From NCBI GenBank assembly GCA_965199165.1, contig OZ240681.1:1922001-1986000 (forward strand): a stretch of 64,000 nucleotides of DNA. Direction: 5' to 3'. A program made the translations under genes and the position numbers. Shown here piece by piece: positions 43,064 to 51,223 of this stretch. The stretch is from LMUY01 sp965199165 (lineage in GTDB: Bacteria > Pseudomonadota > Alphaproteobacteria > Acetobacterales > Acetobacteraceae). Position 1 is the first letter of the stretch. Each line of letters starts with the position of its first letter. The notes beneath the pieces were generated by a model that was given only the letters and a program-made list of their open reading frames with translations, did no database searches and had not been told where the DNA came from.

Positions 43064-43686
43064 CGCAGCATCCCTTCGACCGATTGCACCAAGGCCGCCA
43101 TCTCCGCCGCCGCCGCCGACCGCGGCGCGGCCTCGATGGCGCCCATGCCCCGCTCGAACGCCTGCGCGAAGCCGGTGCGGTTGCCCAGCATGGCCGGCAG
43201 CACGGTATGGCCGGACGCCTGCACCATCGCAAGCGCGCGGGCTCGCAGGCGGGGCGCGGTCGGGGCGCGGTTGACCACCAGCGTGGCCGGGCGCCGCTCC
43301 GCCGCGGCCAGCGACACCGTCCCGTCGGCGGCCCACAGGTCGGGTGCCGACGGCTGAACCGGCACCAGCACGAAGTCCGCAGCCCGAACCGTCCGCCGTG
43401 AATCCGTGTCCAGGTGCGGCGGCGTGTCCATCACCACGATGTCCCAGTCCCGCCGCAGCCGCTCCAACTCCGCCGCCACCCGCCATCCCGATACCTGCGA
43501 GAACCCGATCGGCGGCAGTCCCGGCGTGGTCGCGCGGATGGCATACCAGCGTGTCAGGCTGCCCTGCGGGTCGGTATCCAGCACCGCGACCCGTCCTTGG
43601 GTCGCGAAGCTGGTGGCCAGGTTCGCCGCAAGCATGGTCTTGCCCGCGCCGCCTTTCTGCTGCGCAATCGCGATCACCGCCGCCAT
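43060..43686 (-). CDS. ParA/MinD-family ATPase without ParB partner
   Basis: 208 residues from ATG 43686, preceded by GGAGGAG. The deviant Walker A IAQQKGGAGKTMLAANLA (K11-G-G-A-G-K16-T) at the N-terminus, Walker A' LDTDPQGSLTRW, and Walker B VVMDTPPH are those of ParA-type ATPases. The length fits the small ParA (MipZ/orphan) class, with no N-terminal DNA-binding domain. No parB or parS-like site lies nearby, so it is more likely involved in positioning some cellular component than in plasmid partition. Cotranscribed with the CopD-like membrane protein. Confidence 0.88.
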   Translation of the reverse strand: MAAVIAIAQQKGGAGKTMLAANLATSFATQGRVAVLDTDPQGSLTRWYAIRATTPGLPPIGFSQVSGWRVAAELERLRRDWDIVVMDTPPHLDTDSRRTVRAADFVLVPVQPSAPDLWAADGTVSLAAAERRPATLVVNRAPTAPRLRARALAMVQASGHTVLPAMLGNRTGFAQAFERGMGAIEAAPRSAAAAEMAALVQSVEGMLR

Positions 43687-43834
43687 GCAGCGACTCCTCC
43701 GGGCAAACCTCCGCGGGTTTGCTTGCTTGAACAAAGGGTGGGACAGGTTCCTGCGCGCACCCGTGCCACAAACGCGCATGTGCCGGCGGGCGCAAGCCGT
43801 GCGGCGAGATTGGGCGAGTAGGAGGCGATGGCCG

Positions 43835-44404
43835 ATGACGGCAGTGGCAGGGCGCCAGGCGGATATACCCACGACGGGGCAGCTCGGCGGTGCGTTCGTC
43901 CGGATCGGGCTCAGCAGCTTCGGCGGCGGCCTGTCCGGATGGCTGCTGCGCGAGCTGGTGCAGCGCCGGCAGTGGCTGAGCGAGGAGGAATTCCTGAGCG
44001 GGCTGGCGCTGGCGCAGGCTTTCCCCGGGGTCAACGTGGTCAACTTGGCGATCTGGATCGGCTACCGGCTGCGCGGCACCGCCGGCGCGGCCGCCGCGGC
44101 CTGCGGCATCATCGTGCCGCCCGCGGTGGTGGTGGTCGTGATCGCCATCGGCTTCGCCGCGCTGCTCCGCTACCCGGTGATGCACCTGGTGCTGGACGGG
44201 ATCGGCGCGGCCGCGGTCGGCCTGTCGCTGCAGATGGGGTTGATCGCGGCGATGCGGGCCGCGAAGAAGGGGTGGGACGCCGTCGCCGTGATGGTGCTGG
44301 CCTTCGTCGCCGTCGGGTTGCTGCACCTGTCGCTGCCGCTGGTGGTGCTGGTGCTGGGCTCGGCCAGCGTGGCGCTGGCCTATTGGAAGCTGGCCCGTGC
44401 GTAA
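43835..44404 (+). CDS. Chromate transporter family protein, N-terminal half (ChrA-like)
   Basis: 189 residues from ATG 43835, with GGAGG upstream. LGGAFVRIGLSSFGGGLSGWL and LSGLALAQAFPGVNVVNLAIWIGYRLRGTAGA correspond to the conserved Gly-rich FGG and PGP/PGV-type motifs of the CHR domain. About five or six helices follow. In short-chain CHR systems two half-size proteins work as a pair to export chromate. The partner follows with an 8-base overlap. Confidence 0.87.
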   Translation: MTAVAGRQADIPTTGQLGGAFVRIGLSSFGGGLSGWLLRELVQRRQWLSEEEFLSGLALAQAFPGVNVVNLAIWIGYRLRGTAGAAAAACGIIVPPAVVVVVIAIGFAALLRYPVMHLVLDGIGAAAVGLSLQMGLIAAMRAAKKGWDAVAVMVLAFVAVGLLHLSLPLVVLVLGSASVALAYWKLARA

Positions 44405-44933
44405 TACCACGGTGGCGCTGCTCGCCCTGTTCGCGCCGCTGTCGCTCGCCTCCGTGGGCGGCGGGCAGACGCTGGTGGCCGACATCCACCGCCAGGTCGT
44501 GTCCAACTACCACTGGATGACGGAGAGCCAGTTCGTCGACGCGTTCGCCATCTCCCGCATGGCGCCCGGGCCCGGGACGTTGCTGGTGACGCTGATCGGC
44601 TGGCACGTGGCCGGCGTGTGGGGCGCCTTGGTCGCCTCCGTGGCGATCTTCACCCCCACCGCGCTGCTGGTCTACGGGCTGGCCAGGGTGTGGGCGCGCA
44701 CCCGCGGCGCCCGGTGGCAGGTGGCGCTGGAGGCGGGCTTGCGACCGGTGGCGGCGGGCATGATCCTGGCCGCCGGGCTGGTGCTGATCGAGGCGCTGGA
44801 GGGCGGCTGGGTCGCCCGCGGCATCGCCGTCGCCTCGACCGCGATCCTGATGGCCACGCGCGTGAACCCTGTGCTGCTGATGGCGGGCGGCGCCGCGGTG
44901 TTCGTCGTTCTGCACGGGGTCTTGCCCGGATGA
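44397..44933 (+). CDS. Chromate transporter family protein, C-terminal half (ChrA-like)
   Basis: 178 residues from a GTG overlapping the first half's stop. FAPLSLASVGGGQTLVADI and FAISRMAPGPGTLLVTLIGWHVAG are the CHR motifs, here with canonical PGP. Six hydrophobic stretches. It probably forms the short-chain chromate transporter with the preceding protein. Specificity for chromate cannot be confirmed from sequence; no chrB regulator is present. Its stop overlaps the next ATG (ATGA). Confidence 0.87.
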   Translation: MRNTTVALLALFAPLSLASVGGGQTLVADIHRQVVSNYHWMTESQFVDAFAISRMAPGPGTLLVTLIGWHVAGVWGALVASVAIFTPTALLVYGLARVWARTRGARWQVALEAGLRPVAAGMILAAGLVLIEALEGGWVARGIAVASTAILMATRVNPVLLMAGGAAVFVVLHGVLPG

Positions 44934-46333
44934 ACGAGTTGCTGACCCCGGCGGAGATGGGCCGGGCGGATGCGCTGGCCGCCGCGGCCGGCGTGTCCGG
45001 GTCGTCGTTGATGGAGCGGGCCGGCTGGGCGGTCGCGCGGGCAGCCCGGCGCTTCGGCCCGTGCCGCACCCTGGTCCTGTGCGGGCCGGGCAACAACGGC
45101 GGCGACGGCTACGTCGCGGCCCGGCTGCTGGACGCCGCGGGATGGCCGGTGCGGGTCGCGGCGCTGGCACCGCCGCGGCCCGGCAGCGATGCCGCCCGTG
45201 CGGCGGCCGCCTGGGACGGGCCTTCCGCGCCGTTCGAGCCGGCGGAGGCTGGGCGTGCCGAGCTGGTGATCGACGCGGTGTTCGGCGCCGGGTTGGCGCG
45301 GGAGGTGGACGGCCTGGTGGCCGATACACTGGCCGCCGCCAGCCGCATCCTGGCCGTGGACGTGCCCAGCGGCGTGGATGGCGGGACGGGCGCGGTGCGC
45401 GGCCGGGCGGCGCAGGCGGTCTGCACCGTGACGTTCTTCCGCCGCAAGCCCGGCCATTGCCTGTTGCCCGGGCGCGACCTGTGCGGCCGGATCGTGCTGG
45501 CCGAGATCGGGCTGCCCGCCGCCGTGCTGGATGCGATCCGCCCGCGGACGGCGGCCAACGACCCGGCGCTGTGGCAGCTGCCGCAGCTCCCCGCCTCCAC
45601 GCAGAAATACACGCGCGGCTATGTCTCCGTGCTCGGCGGCGCCGGCATGACCGGGGCGGCGCAACTGGCCGCGGCGGCGGCGCGGCATGGCGGGGCGGGC
45701 ATGGTGACGATCGTGGCGCCGGGCCACGCCGCCCGCTACAGCCACGTTCCCGCCGGGTTGATCGTGAACGACGAGCCGCTCGACGGTTTGCTCGCCGACG
45801 AACGCCGCACGACGTGGGTTTGCGGCCCCGGCCTCGGGCAGGACACGGCCCGTGCCCAGCTGCCGCAACTGCTGGCGGCCGGGCGCCGGGTGGTGGCGGA
45901 TGCCGATGCGCTGGGCGCCCATGCCGGCCATCCGGAGGCGCTGCGGGGCGCGGCCGTGCTGACGCCGCACGAGGGCGAGTTCGCCAAGCTGTTCGGACCC
46001 TCGGGGCAGGACCGGCTCGGGGCGGCGCGGGCGGCGGCGCGGCGCGTGGACGCGGTGGTGCTGCTGAAGGGGTCGGACACGGTCATCGCCGCACCGGATG
46101 GCCGCGCCGCCGTCAACGGCACCGGCACGCCGGCCTTGGCCACCGCTGGCGCCGGGGACGTGCTGTCCGGCCTGATCGCGGCGCTGCTGGCCGGCGGGAT
46201 GCCCGCCTGGGAGGCTGCCTGCGCCGGCGCCTGGCTGCACGGACGGGCGGGCGAGATGCTCGGGGTCGGTTTGGTGGCGGAAGATTTGCCGCCTTCGATC
46301 GCTCGCGCCCTGCAGACGATTCGGGTAAGGTGA
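44930..46333 (+). CDS. nnr: Bifunctional NAD(P)H-hydrate epimerase / ADP-dependent NAD(P)H-hydrate dehydratase
   Basis: 467 residues with two domains. The N-terminal YjeF epimerase (residues 1-205) shows GPGNNGGDGYVAARLL, DAVFGAGLAREVDG and VDVPSGVDGGTG. The C-terminal ribokinase-like dehydratase has KYTRGYVSVLGGAGMTGAA, VLTPHEGEFAKLFG, VLLKGSDTVIAAPDG and the ATP-site segment ATAGAGDVLSG. It repairs damaged NAD(P)HX. The overlap with the chromate transporter gene is probably only operon packing. The frame and fusion are intact. Confidence 0.95.
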   Translation: MNELLTPAEMGRADALAAAAGVSGSSLMERAGWAVARAARRFGPCRTLVLCGPGNNGGDGYVAARLLDAAGWPVRVAALAPPRPGSDAARAAAAWDGPSAPFEPAEAGRAELVIDAVFGAGLAREVDGLVADTLAAASRILAVDVPSGVDGGTGAVRGRAAQAVCTVTFFRRKPGHCLLPGRDLCGRIVLAEIGLPAAVLDAIRPRTAANDPALWQLPQLPASTQKYTRGYVSVLGGAGMTGAAQLAAAAARHGGAGMVTIVAPGHAARYSHVPAGLIVNDEPLDGLLADERRTTWVCGPGLGQDTARAQLPQLLAAGRRVVADADALGAHAGHPEALRGAAVLTPHEGEFAKLFGPSGQDRLGAARAAARRVDAVVLLKGSDTVIAAPDGRAAVNGTGTPALATAGAGDVLSGLIAALLAGGMPAWEAACAGAWLHGRAGEMLGVGLVAEDLPPSIARALQTIRVR

Positions 46334-46358
46334 GCACACCCGCAGGAGAGTGCCCCGC

Positions 46359-47759
46359 ATGAGCGAGACGACCGCCCCGATCGGCCTGTTCGACCGCGCG
46401 ATCCGACGCATCACGGGGGTTTGGCGGGACATGGCGGCGGGGGTCGCCGTGGAGGGCGACCAGAGCATCGCCGCCCTGATGCGCGCCTGCCTGGAAGGCC
46501 GCGGCGGGGAGATGAGCGGCCGCAACCGAGCTGCCAAGCTGGCGCAGACCTACCTGCAGCTGACGGAGGCGGGGCGGACCTCCTTCCTGCGCACGCTTGC
46601 CGAGTTCGACAGCGATCCGGGCGCCATCGCCGCCGCCTACGACCGCCTGCAATCCACCGAAGACCCGGCCGAGCGCACCACTGCCACCGCAGCCCTGCGC
46701 CGCGCGCTGGAGCCGCCGCGGGTGCGGCTGCTGACGCAGTTCACCACCATCCCCGACGGCATGAAGTTCCTGGTCGACCTGCGCGCCACCCTGCTGGAGC
46801 GGGTGAAGGACGACCCCTACCTCGCGGCGCTCGACAGCGATCTGCGCGCCCTGCTCGCCAACTGGTTCGACGTGGGCTTCCTGGAGCTGCAGCGCATCGA
46901 CTGGAGCAGCCCGGCCGTGCTGCTGGAGCGCCTGGTGGGATACGAGGCGGTGCACGAAATCCGCTCCTGGTCCGACCTGAAGAACCGGCTGGACAGCGAC
47001 CGCCGCTGCTACGCGCTGTTCCACCCGCGCATGCCGGCCGAGCCGCTGATCTTCGTGGAGGTGGCGCTGGTGCGCGGGCTGGCCGGCAGCGTGCAGCGCC
47101 TGCTGGACCGCCGGGCGCCGCTGCTGGACCCGAAGGAGGCGGACACGGCGATCTTCTACTCGATCAGCAACTGCCAGCGCGGCCTGGCCGGCATCAGCTT
47201 CGGCAACTTCCTGATCAAGAAGGTCGTGGCGGTGCTGAGCGAGGAGTACCGTAACCTCAAGACCTTCGCCACGCTGTCCCCCATGCCCGGCCTGTCACGC
47301 TGGCTGGCCGGGCAGCTGAAGGCGGACGACCCCAAGCTGCTGTCCGGGGAGGAGACGGCGGCGCTGATGGCCCTGGTGCCGGACGAGCCGAAGCCGGCGA
47401 CGGGCGCGCAGGCGCTGGCGGCCGTCATGGCGCGGCGGGGCTGGTCGAGGGATGGCGCCGCCACCAAGGCGCTGGAGCCGATCCTGACACGGCTTGCCTC
47501 GCGCTACCTCCTGCTCGAGTCGCGCGGCAAGCGGGCGCTGGACCCGGTCGCGCACTTCCACCTCAGCAACGGAGCCCGGGTCGAGCGCATCGTCATGCTG
47601 GCCGACACGTCCGACAAGGGCGTGAAGGAGAGTGCGACCATGATGGTGAACTACGTCTACGACCCCGTGAAGATCGAGGACTACCACGAGGAGTACGTCG
47701 GCGAAGGCAAGCGCAACGCGACGACCGCGGTGCGCCGCCTGTCCCGCGGCTGGCAGTAG
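46359..47759 (+). CDS. Malonyl-CoA decarboxylase
   Basis: 466 residues from ATG 46359, with AGGAG ten bases upstream; a GTG at 46350 is an alternative. The N-terminal helical domain (residues 1-130) and the catalytic acetyltransferase-like domain (FHPRMPAEPLIFVEVALVRG, FYSISNCQRGLAGISFGNFLIKKV, TFATLSPMPGLSRWL, DPVAHFHLSNGARVERI) cover the whole MCD family length. The conserved catalytic Ser/His of MCD fit SISNCQRGL and VAHFHLSNGA. It converts malonyl-CoA to acetyl-CoA, removing a respiration-inhibiting intermediate. The nearby MaoC gene is convergent, not co-directional. Confidence 0.94.
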   Translation: MSETTAPIGLFDRAIRRITGVWRDMAAGVAVEGDQSIAALMRACLEGRGGEMSGRNRAAKLAQTYLQLTEAGRTSFLRTLAEFDSDPGAIAAAYDRLQSTEDPAERTTATAALRRALEPPRVRLLTQFTTIPDGMKFLVDLRATLLERVKDDPYLAALDSDLRALLANWFDVGFLELQRIDWSSPAVLLERLVGYEAVHEIRSWSDLKNRLDSDRRCYALFHPRMPAEPLIFVEVALVRGLAGSVQRLLDRRAPLLDPKEADTAIFYSISNCQRGLAGISFGNFLIKKVVAVLSEEYRNLKTFATLSPMPGLSRWLAGQLKADDPKLLSGEETAALMALVPDEPKPATGAQALAAVMARRGWSRDGAATKALEPILTRLASRYLLLESRGKRALDPVAHFHLSNGARVERIVMLADTSDKGVKESATMMVNYVYDPVKIEDYHEEYVGEGKRNATTAVRRLSRGWQ

Positions 47760-47763
47760 CGCA

Positions 47764-48213
47764 TCAGCCGCGCTTGCGCATCAGCGCGGTGCGGCGGCAG
47801 GAGGCGACGACCACGCCATCCTGGTTCAGCGCCTCGTGCTCGAACTCCACGATGCCTGCATCCGGGCGCGACTTGCTGTCCCGCTTGGCGAGGACGCGCG
47901 TGCGTGCGCGCAGCGTGTCGCCGTGGAACACGGGCTTGGGGAACCTCACGTCCGTCATGCCGAGGTTGGCCACCGTGGTGCCGAGCGTGGTGTCGTACAC
48001 GGTCATCCCGACCAGGATGCCGAGCGTGTACATCGAGTTGAACAGGCGCTGGCCCCATTCCGTGCCGGCGGCGAAATGCGCGTCGATATGCAGCGGCTGC
48101 GGGTTCATCGTCAGCAGCGAGAACAGGGTGTTGTCCATCTCGGTGACGGTGCGGCTCAGCGCATGGTCGAACACGTGGCCGACCTCGAACTGTTCATACA
48201 ACAAGCCGGCCAT
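47764..48213 (-). CDS. MaoC-like dehydratase (hotdog fold)
   Basis: 149 residues from ATG 48213, with AAGGA seven bases upstream. The hydratase-2 motif is MNPQPLHIDAHFAAGTEWGQRL, with catalytic Asp/His. RTVTEMDNTLFSLL and VFHGDTLRARTRVLAKRDS complete the fold. It is expected to hydrate or dehydrate acyl-CoA or related thioesters. Similar MaoC proteins often lie next to CoA-transferase or citramalyl-type genes, but here the neighbour is malonyl-CoA decarboxylase (convergent, four bases apart). Confidence 0.9.
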   Translation of the reverse strand: MAGLLYEQFEVGHVFDHALSRTVTEMDNTLFSLLTMNPQPLHIDAHFAAGTEWGQRLFNSMYTLGILVGMTVYDTTLGTTVANLGMTDVRFPKPVFHGDTLRARTRVLAKRDSKSRPDAGIVEFEHEALNQDGVVVASCRRTALMRKRG

Positions 48214-48277
48214 AGGACATTCCTTCTGTTGGTGGCATGGCGGCGGATAGGCGCAGGCTACGGCCGGTTCCGCGTCG

Positions 48278-48691
48278 CTACAGCAGGCACAGCTCGCGCA
48301 GCCGTTGCGCCAGGGCGTGGGGCATGTTCGCCTCGTCCGAGCCGGCGGCCAAGTCGCCGGGCGCATCCTCACCCCGGAGATAGCGCCAGCCTTGGAAGGC
48401 CCGCACGGGGCGGCCTGCGACGGCCACGAGCGCGCCATCCAGGCCGATCGCGGCGCAGGCGCTGCCGTCGGCCCGGGCAGCCGCATCGATGCTGGTGATG
48501 CGTTGCCGCACCAGCATCACGCCGTCGATCACCCAGTAGAGCGAGCCGCCTTCCAGCAGTTCCGGCGTCCGCCGCGGCAGATGCCGGGTGAGGTGCCGGT
48601 TCGGCTGCCCGGCAAGGAGGCGTGCGGCCTGGTAGGCGCGCAGTTCCGCCGGGTCGCGGACGCCGACGCACAGTTTCATCAGATGCAGCAT
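48278..48691 (-). CDS. DUF1489 family protein
   Basis: 137 residues from ATG 48691 (MLHLMKLCVGVRDP). The order of blocks fits the alphaproteobacterial DUF1489 family: NRHLTRHLPRRTPELLEGGS, LYWVIDGVMLVRQRI, then PVRAFQGWRYLRGEDAPGDL and a Leu-rich C-terminus (MPHALAQRLRELCLL). Function unknown. It is a soluble protein with no signal peptide, divergent from the Aap transporter operon and 64 bp upstream of the MaoC gene on the same strand. Confidence 0.9.
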   Translation of the reverse strand: MLHLMKLCVGVRDPAELRAYQAARLLAGQPNRHLTRHLPRRTPELLEGGSLYWVIDGVMLVRQRITSIDAAARADGSACAAIGLDGALVAVAGRPVRAFQGWRYLRGEDAPGDLAAGSDEANMPHALAQRLRELCLL

Positions 48692-48805
48692 CGGCTGGAA
48701 CAGATGGCGGAGCCGGCCGGCGGCGGCAAGCGGCAGGCATTGACTCTCGTTGCGTTCACGGCGATGTCCGGCCAGCACGCAGGGCAGGTCTGCGATATTG
48801 GGGGG

Positions 48806-49843
48806 ATGGCGATGAGAGTTTCCAAGGCGGTCGGGGCCGCGGCGCTGACGGCGGGCCTGTTGGCTGGCGCGGTGGGGGCTCGGGCCCAAGGCACGGGATC
48901 GACCACGATCGACGCGATCAAGTCGCGCGGCCTGCTGGTGTGCGGCGTGTCGACCGGCGTGGCCGGCTTCTCGCTGGCGGACAGCCAGGGCGTGATCAAG
49001 GGCATCGACGCCGATGGCTGCCGCACGCTGGCCGCGGCCGTCCTGGGCGACGCCAGCAAGGTCCGCTTCGTCCCGACCACGACGATCAACCGCTTCACCG
49101 CCCTGCAGTCCGGCGAGATCGACGTGCTGATCCGCGAGACGACCTGGACGCTGGGCCGGGAGGGCAGCCTGGGCCTCGAGTTCGCCGGCGTAAACTACTA
49201 TGACGGCACCGGCTTCCTGGTGAAGACGGCCGCCAACGTGAAGTCCGCCAAGGAGCTGGACGGTGCCACCGTCTGCGTGCAGCCCGGCACCAGTACCGAG
49301 CTGGCGATCAGCGACTACTTCCGCAACAACAACCTCAAGTTCAACCCGGTCAACATCCAGGACGTGAGCGAGATCCAGAACGCGTTCCTGTCCGGCCGCT
49401 GCGACTCCTATTCCACGGACAGCTCGGCCCTGGCCGGCTTCCGCTTCCAACAGGGCGCCAAGGCGAGTGACCTCACCCTGCTGCCGGAGATCATCAGCAA
49501 GGAGCCGCTGGGTCCGATGGTCCGCAAGGGCGACGACAAGTGGTTCGACGTGGTGAAGTGGACGCAGTACGCCACGCTGACCGCGGAGGAGGACGGCGTC
49601 ACCAGCAAGAACATCGACAGCTTCGCCAGCAGCACCAACCCCGAAATCCGCCGCCTGCTCGGGGCGGAAGGCGACATGGGCAAGGCGCTCGGGCTCGACA
49701 ACAAGTGGGCCTACAACGCCATCAAGCAGGTCGGCAATTTCGGCGAGATCTGGGACCGCAACATCACCGTGATGGGCGTGCCGCGCGGGATCAACAACCT
49801 CTGGAACAAGGGCGGCCTGCAGTATGCGCCGCCGATCCGGTAG
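48806..49843 (+). CDS. aapJ: General amino acid ABC transporter solute-binding protein (AapJ-like)
   Basis: 345 residues from ATG 48806 (a second ATG at 48812 is equally near the G-rich ribosome site). A Sec signal peptide (about 27 residues, ending GARAQ) precedes the family 3 solute-binding fold. IKSRGLLVCGVSTGVAGFS, DVLIRETTWTLGREGSLGLEF, YYDGTGFLVK and the C-terminal NLWNKGGLQYAPPIR are near-invariant in AapJ/BztA proteins. It binds a broad range of L-amino acids in the periplasm. A terminator-like hairpin separates it from the permease genes, which would favour higher expression of the binding protein. Confidence 0.95.
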   Translation: MAMRVSKAVGAAALTAGLLAGAVGARAQGTGSTTIDAIKSRGLLVCGVSTGVAGFSLADSQGVIKGIDADGCRTLAAAVLGDASKVRFVPTTTINRFTALQSGEIDVLIRETTWTLGREGSLGLEFAGVNYYDGTGFLVKTAANVKSAKELDGATVCVQPGTSTELAISDYFRNNNLKFNPVNIQDVSEIQNAFLSGRCDSYSTDSSALAGFRFQQGAKASDLTLLPEIISKEPLGPMVRKGDDKWFDVVKWTQYATLTAEEDGVTSKNIDSFASSTNPEIRRLLGAEGDMGKALGLDNKWAYNAIKQVGNFGEIWDRNITVMGVPRGINNLWNKGGLQYAPPIR

Positions 49844-49880
49844 CCGCGCGCCCATTTCCTGGGCAACCTGCCCGCTGCAG

Positions 49881-49914
49881 ACGCCGTCCCCGTCCCGGGG
49901 GCGGCGTTTTCGTT
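49881..49914 (+). terminator. Rho-independent terminator/attenuator between aapJ and aapQ
   Basis: A 12-bp stem (49881-49892 with 49896-49907, one U-G wobble) around a TCC loop, followed by TTTCGTTT. It is the best intrinsic terminator in the window. It lies inside the operon, so it should reduce read-through into the permease genes rather than end the operon completely. Confidence 0.8.
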
Positions 49915-50010
49915 TCGCCGCGATCGTCGCCGCCGTTGCAGGTTGCAATGCTGCCGAAGTATGACAGCCATGCGCAGCACGGTGGCTGCCGCTTAGAAAC
50001 AGAGGCAGCC

Positions 50011-51222
50011 ATGTCCGGTGCCGTCGTCGACCCACGCCTGCATGCCGCGCGGGCTGCGCCCAAGCAGCGGATGAAGCTGTCCTGGTCCGACCCGAAGTTC
50101 CGCAGCCTTGTGTGGCAGGTGGTGGTGGTGGGCATCCTGGTCGCCATCGTCGCCTACCTCGTCCGCAACACGAACCGCAACCTGGCCGCGCGGCACATCG
50201 CCACCGGGTTCGCCTTCCTGTCGCGCACCGCAGGCATCCCGATCGGCGAGCACGCCATATCGTACGACCCGGCCATCGACACCTACGGCGACGCCCTGCT
50301 GATCGGGATCATCAACACGCTGAAGGTGGCGGTCGTCGGGATCGTGCTGACCACGGTCTGGGGCACGCTGCTCGGCATCGCCCGGCTGTCCAAGAACTGG
50401 CTCCTGGCGCGCCTGGCCGGGTTGTACGTGGAGGTGCTGCGGGACATCCCGCTGCTGCTGCAGCTGTTCTTCTGGTACGGCCTGGTGCAGACGCTGCCCT
50501 CCGTGCGCGACTCCCTTGCCGTGCTGCCCGGCGTGTTCTTCTCCAACCGCGGCGTCAAGGTGCCGTTGTTCGACTGGGAACCGGCGCATAGCTGGGCGTT
50601 GGCCGCGTTCCTCGTGGGGCTGATCGGCGTGATCGGCTGGTCGGGCGTCGCGTCGAAGAAGCAGGCCGAGACGGGCGTGCGGCCGAAGACCTGGCCGGTG
50701 GCGCTTGGGCTGTTGGTGGCGTTCCCGTTGCTGGTGTGGGCGGCGCTGGGCGCGCCGTTCCACCTGGACATGCCGGTGAAGGGTGGCTTCAACTTCCGCG
50801 GCGGCGGCACGATCAGCCCCGAATACGTGGCGCTGACGGTGGGGCTGGTCGTCTACACCGCAGCCTACATCGCCGAGATCGTGCGCTCCGGTATCCAGGC
50901 GGTGCCGCAGGGCCAGTGGGAGGCCGCGGGCGCGCTGGGGCTGCGGCCGGGTGCCGTGCTGCGGCGGATCGTGCTGCCCCAGGCGATGCGGGTGGTGATC
51001 CCGCCGATGACCAGCCAGTACTTGAACCTGACGAAGAACAGCTCGCTCGCAGTGGCGATCGGCTACCAGGACGTGGTGTCGATCGACCAGACCACGCTGA
51101 ACCAGACCGGGCAGGCGGTGGAGGGCATCGCGCTGCTGATGGCGGTGTTCCTGGTGATCAGCCTGTCCATCAGCCTGTTCATGAACTGGTACAACGCCCG
51201 GATCGCCCTGGTGGAGCGCTGA
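50011..51222 (+). CDS. aapQ: Amino acid ABC transporter permease (AapQ-like)
   Basis: 403 residues from ATG 50011. An N-terminal helix (VWQVVVVGILVAIVAYLVRNT) is followed by a large periplasmic part (FAFLSRTAGIPIGEH). Helices follow with RLAGLYVEVLRDIPLLLQLFFWY, and the C-terminal EAA loop with QGQWEAAGALGLRPGAVLRRI. The length near 400 and the ISPEYVALTVGLVVYTAAYIAEI segment are typical of AapQ/BztB. It forms a heterodimeric channel with AapM. Confidence 0.95.
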   Translation: MSGAVVDPRLHAARAAPKQRMKLSWSDPKFRSLVWQVVVVGILVAIVAYLVRNTNRNLAARHIATGFAFLSRTAGIPIGEHAISYDPAIDTYGDALLIGIINTLKVAVVGIVLTTVWGTLLGIARLSKNWLLARLAGLYVEVLRDIPLLLQLFFWYGLVQTLPSVRDSLAVLPGVFFSNRGVKVPLFDWEPAHSWALAAFLVGLIGVIGWSGVASKKQAETGVRPKTWPVALGLLVAFPLLVWAALGAPFHLDMPVKGGFNFRGGGTISPEYVALTVGLVVYTAAYIAEIVRSGIQAVPQGQWEAAGALGLRPGAVLRRIVLPQAMRVVIPPMTSQYLNLTKNSSLAVAIGYQDVVSIDQTTLNQTGQAVEGIALLMAVFLVISLSISLFMNWYNARIALVER

Positions 51223-51223
51223 C

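Noticed and set aside
43060..43686. Plasmid or chromosome partition locus
   Set aside because: No parB, parS-like repeats or replication genes nearby; the surrounding genes are chromosomal metabolic genes.
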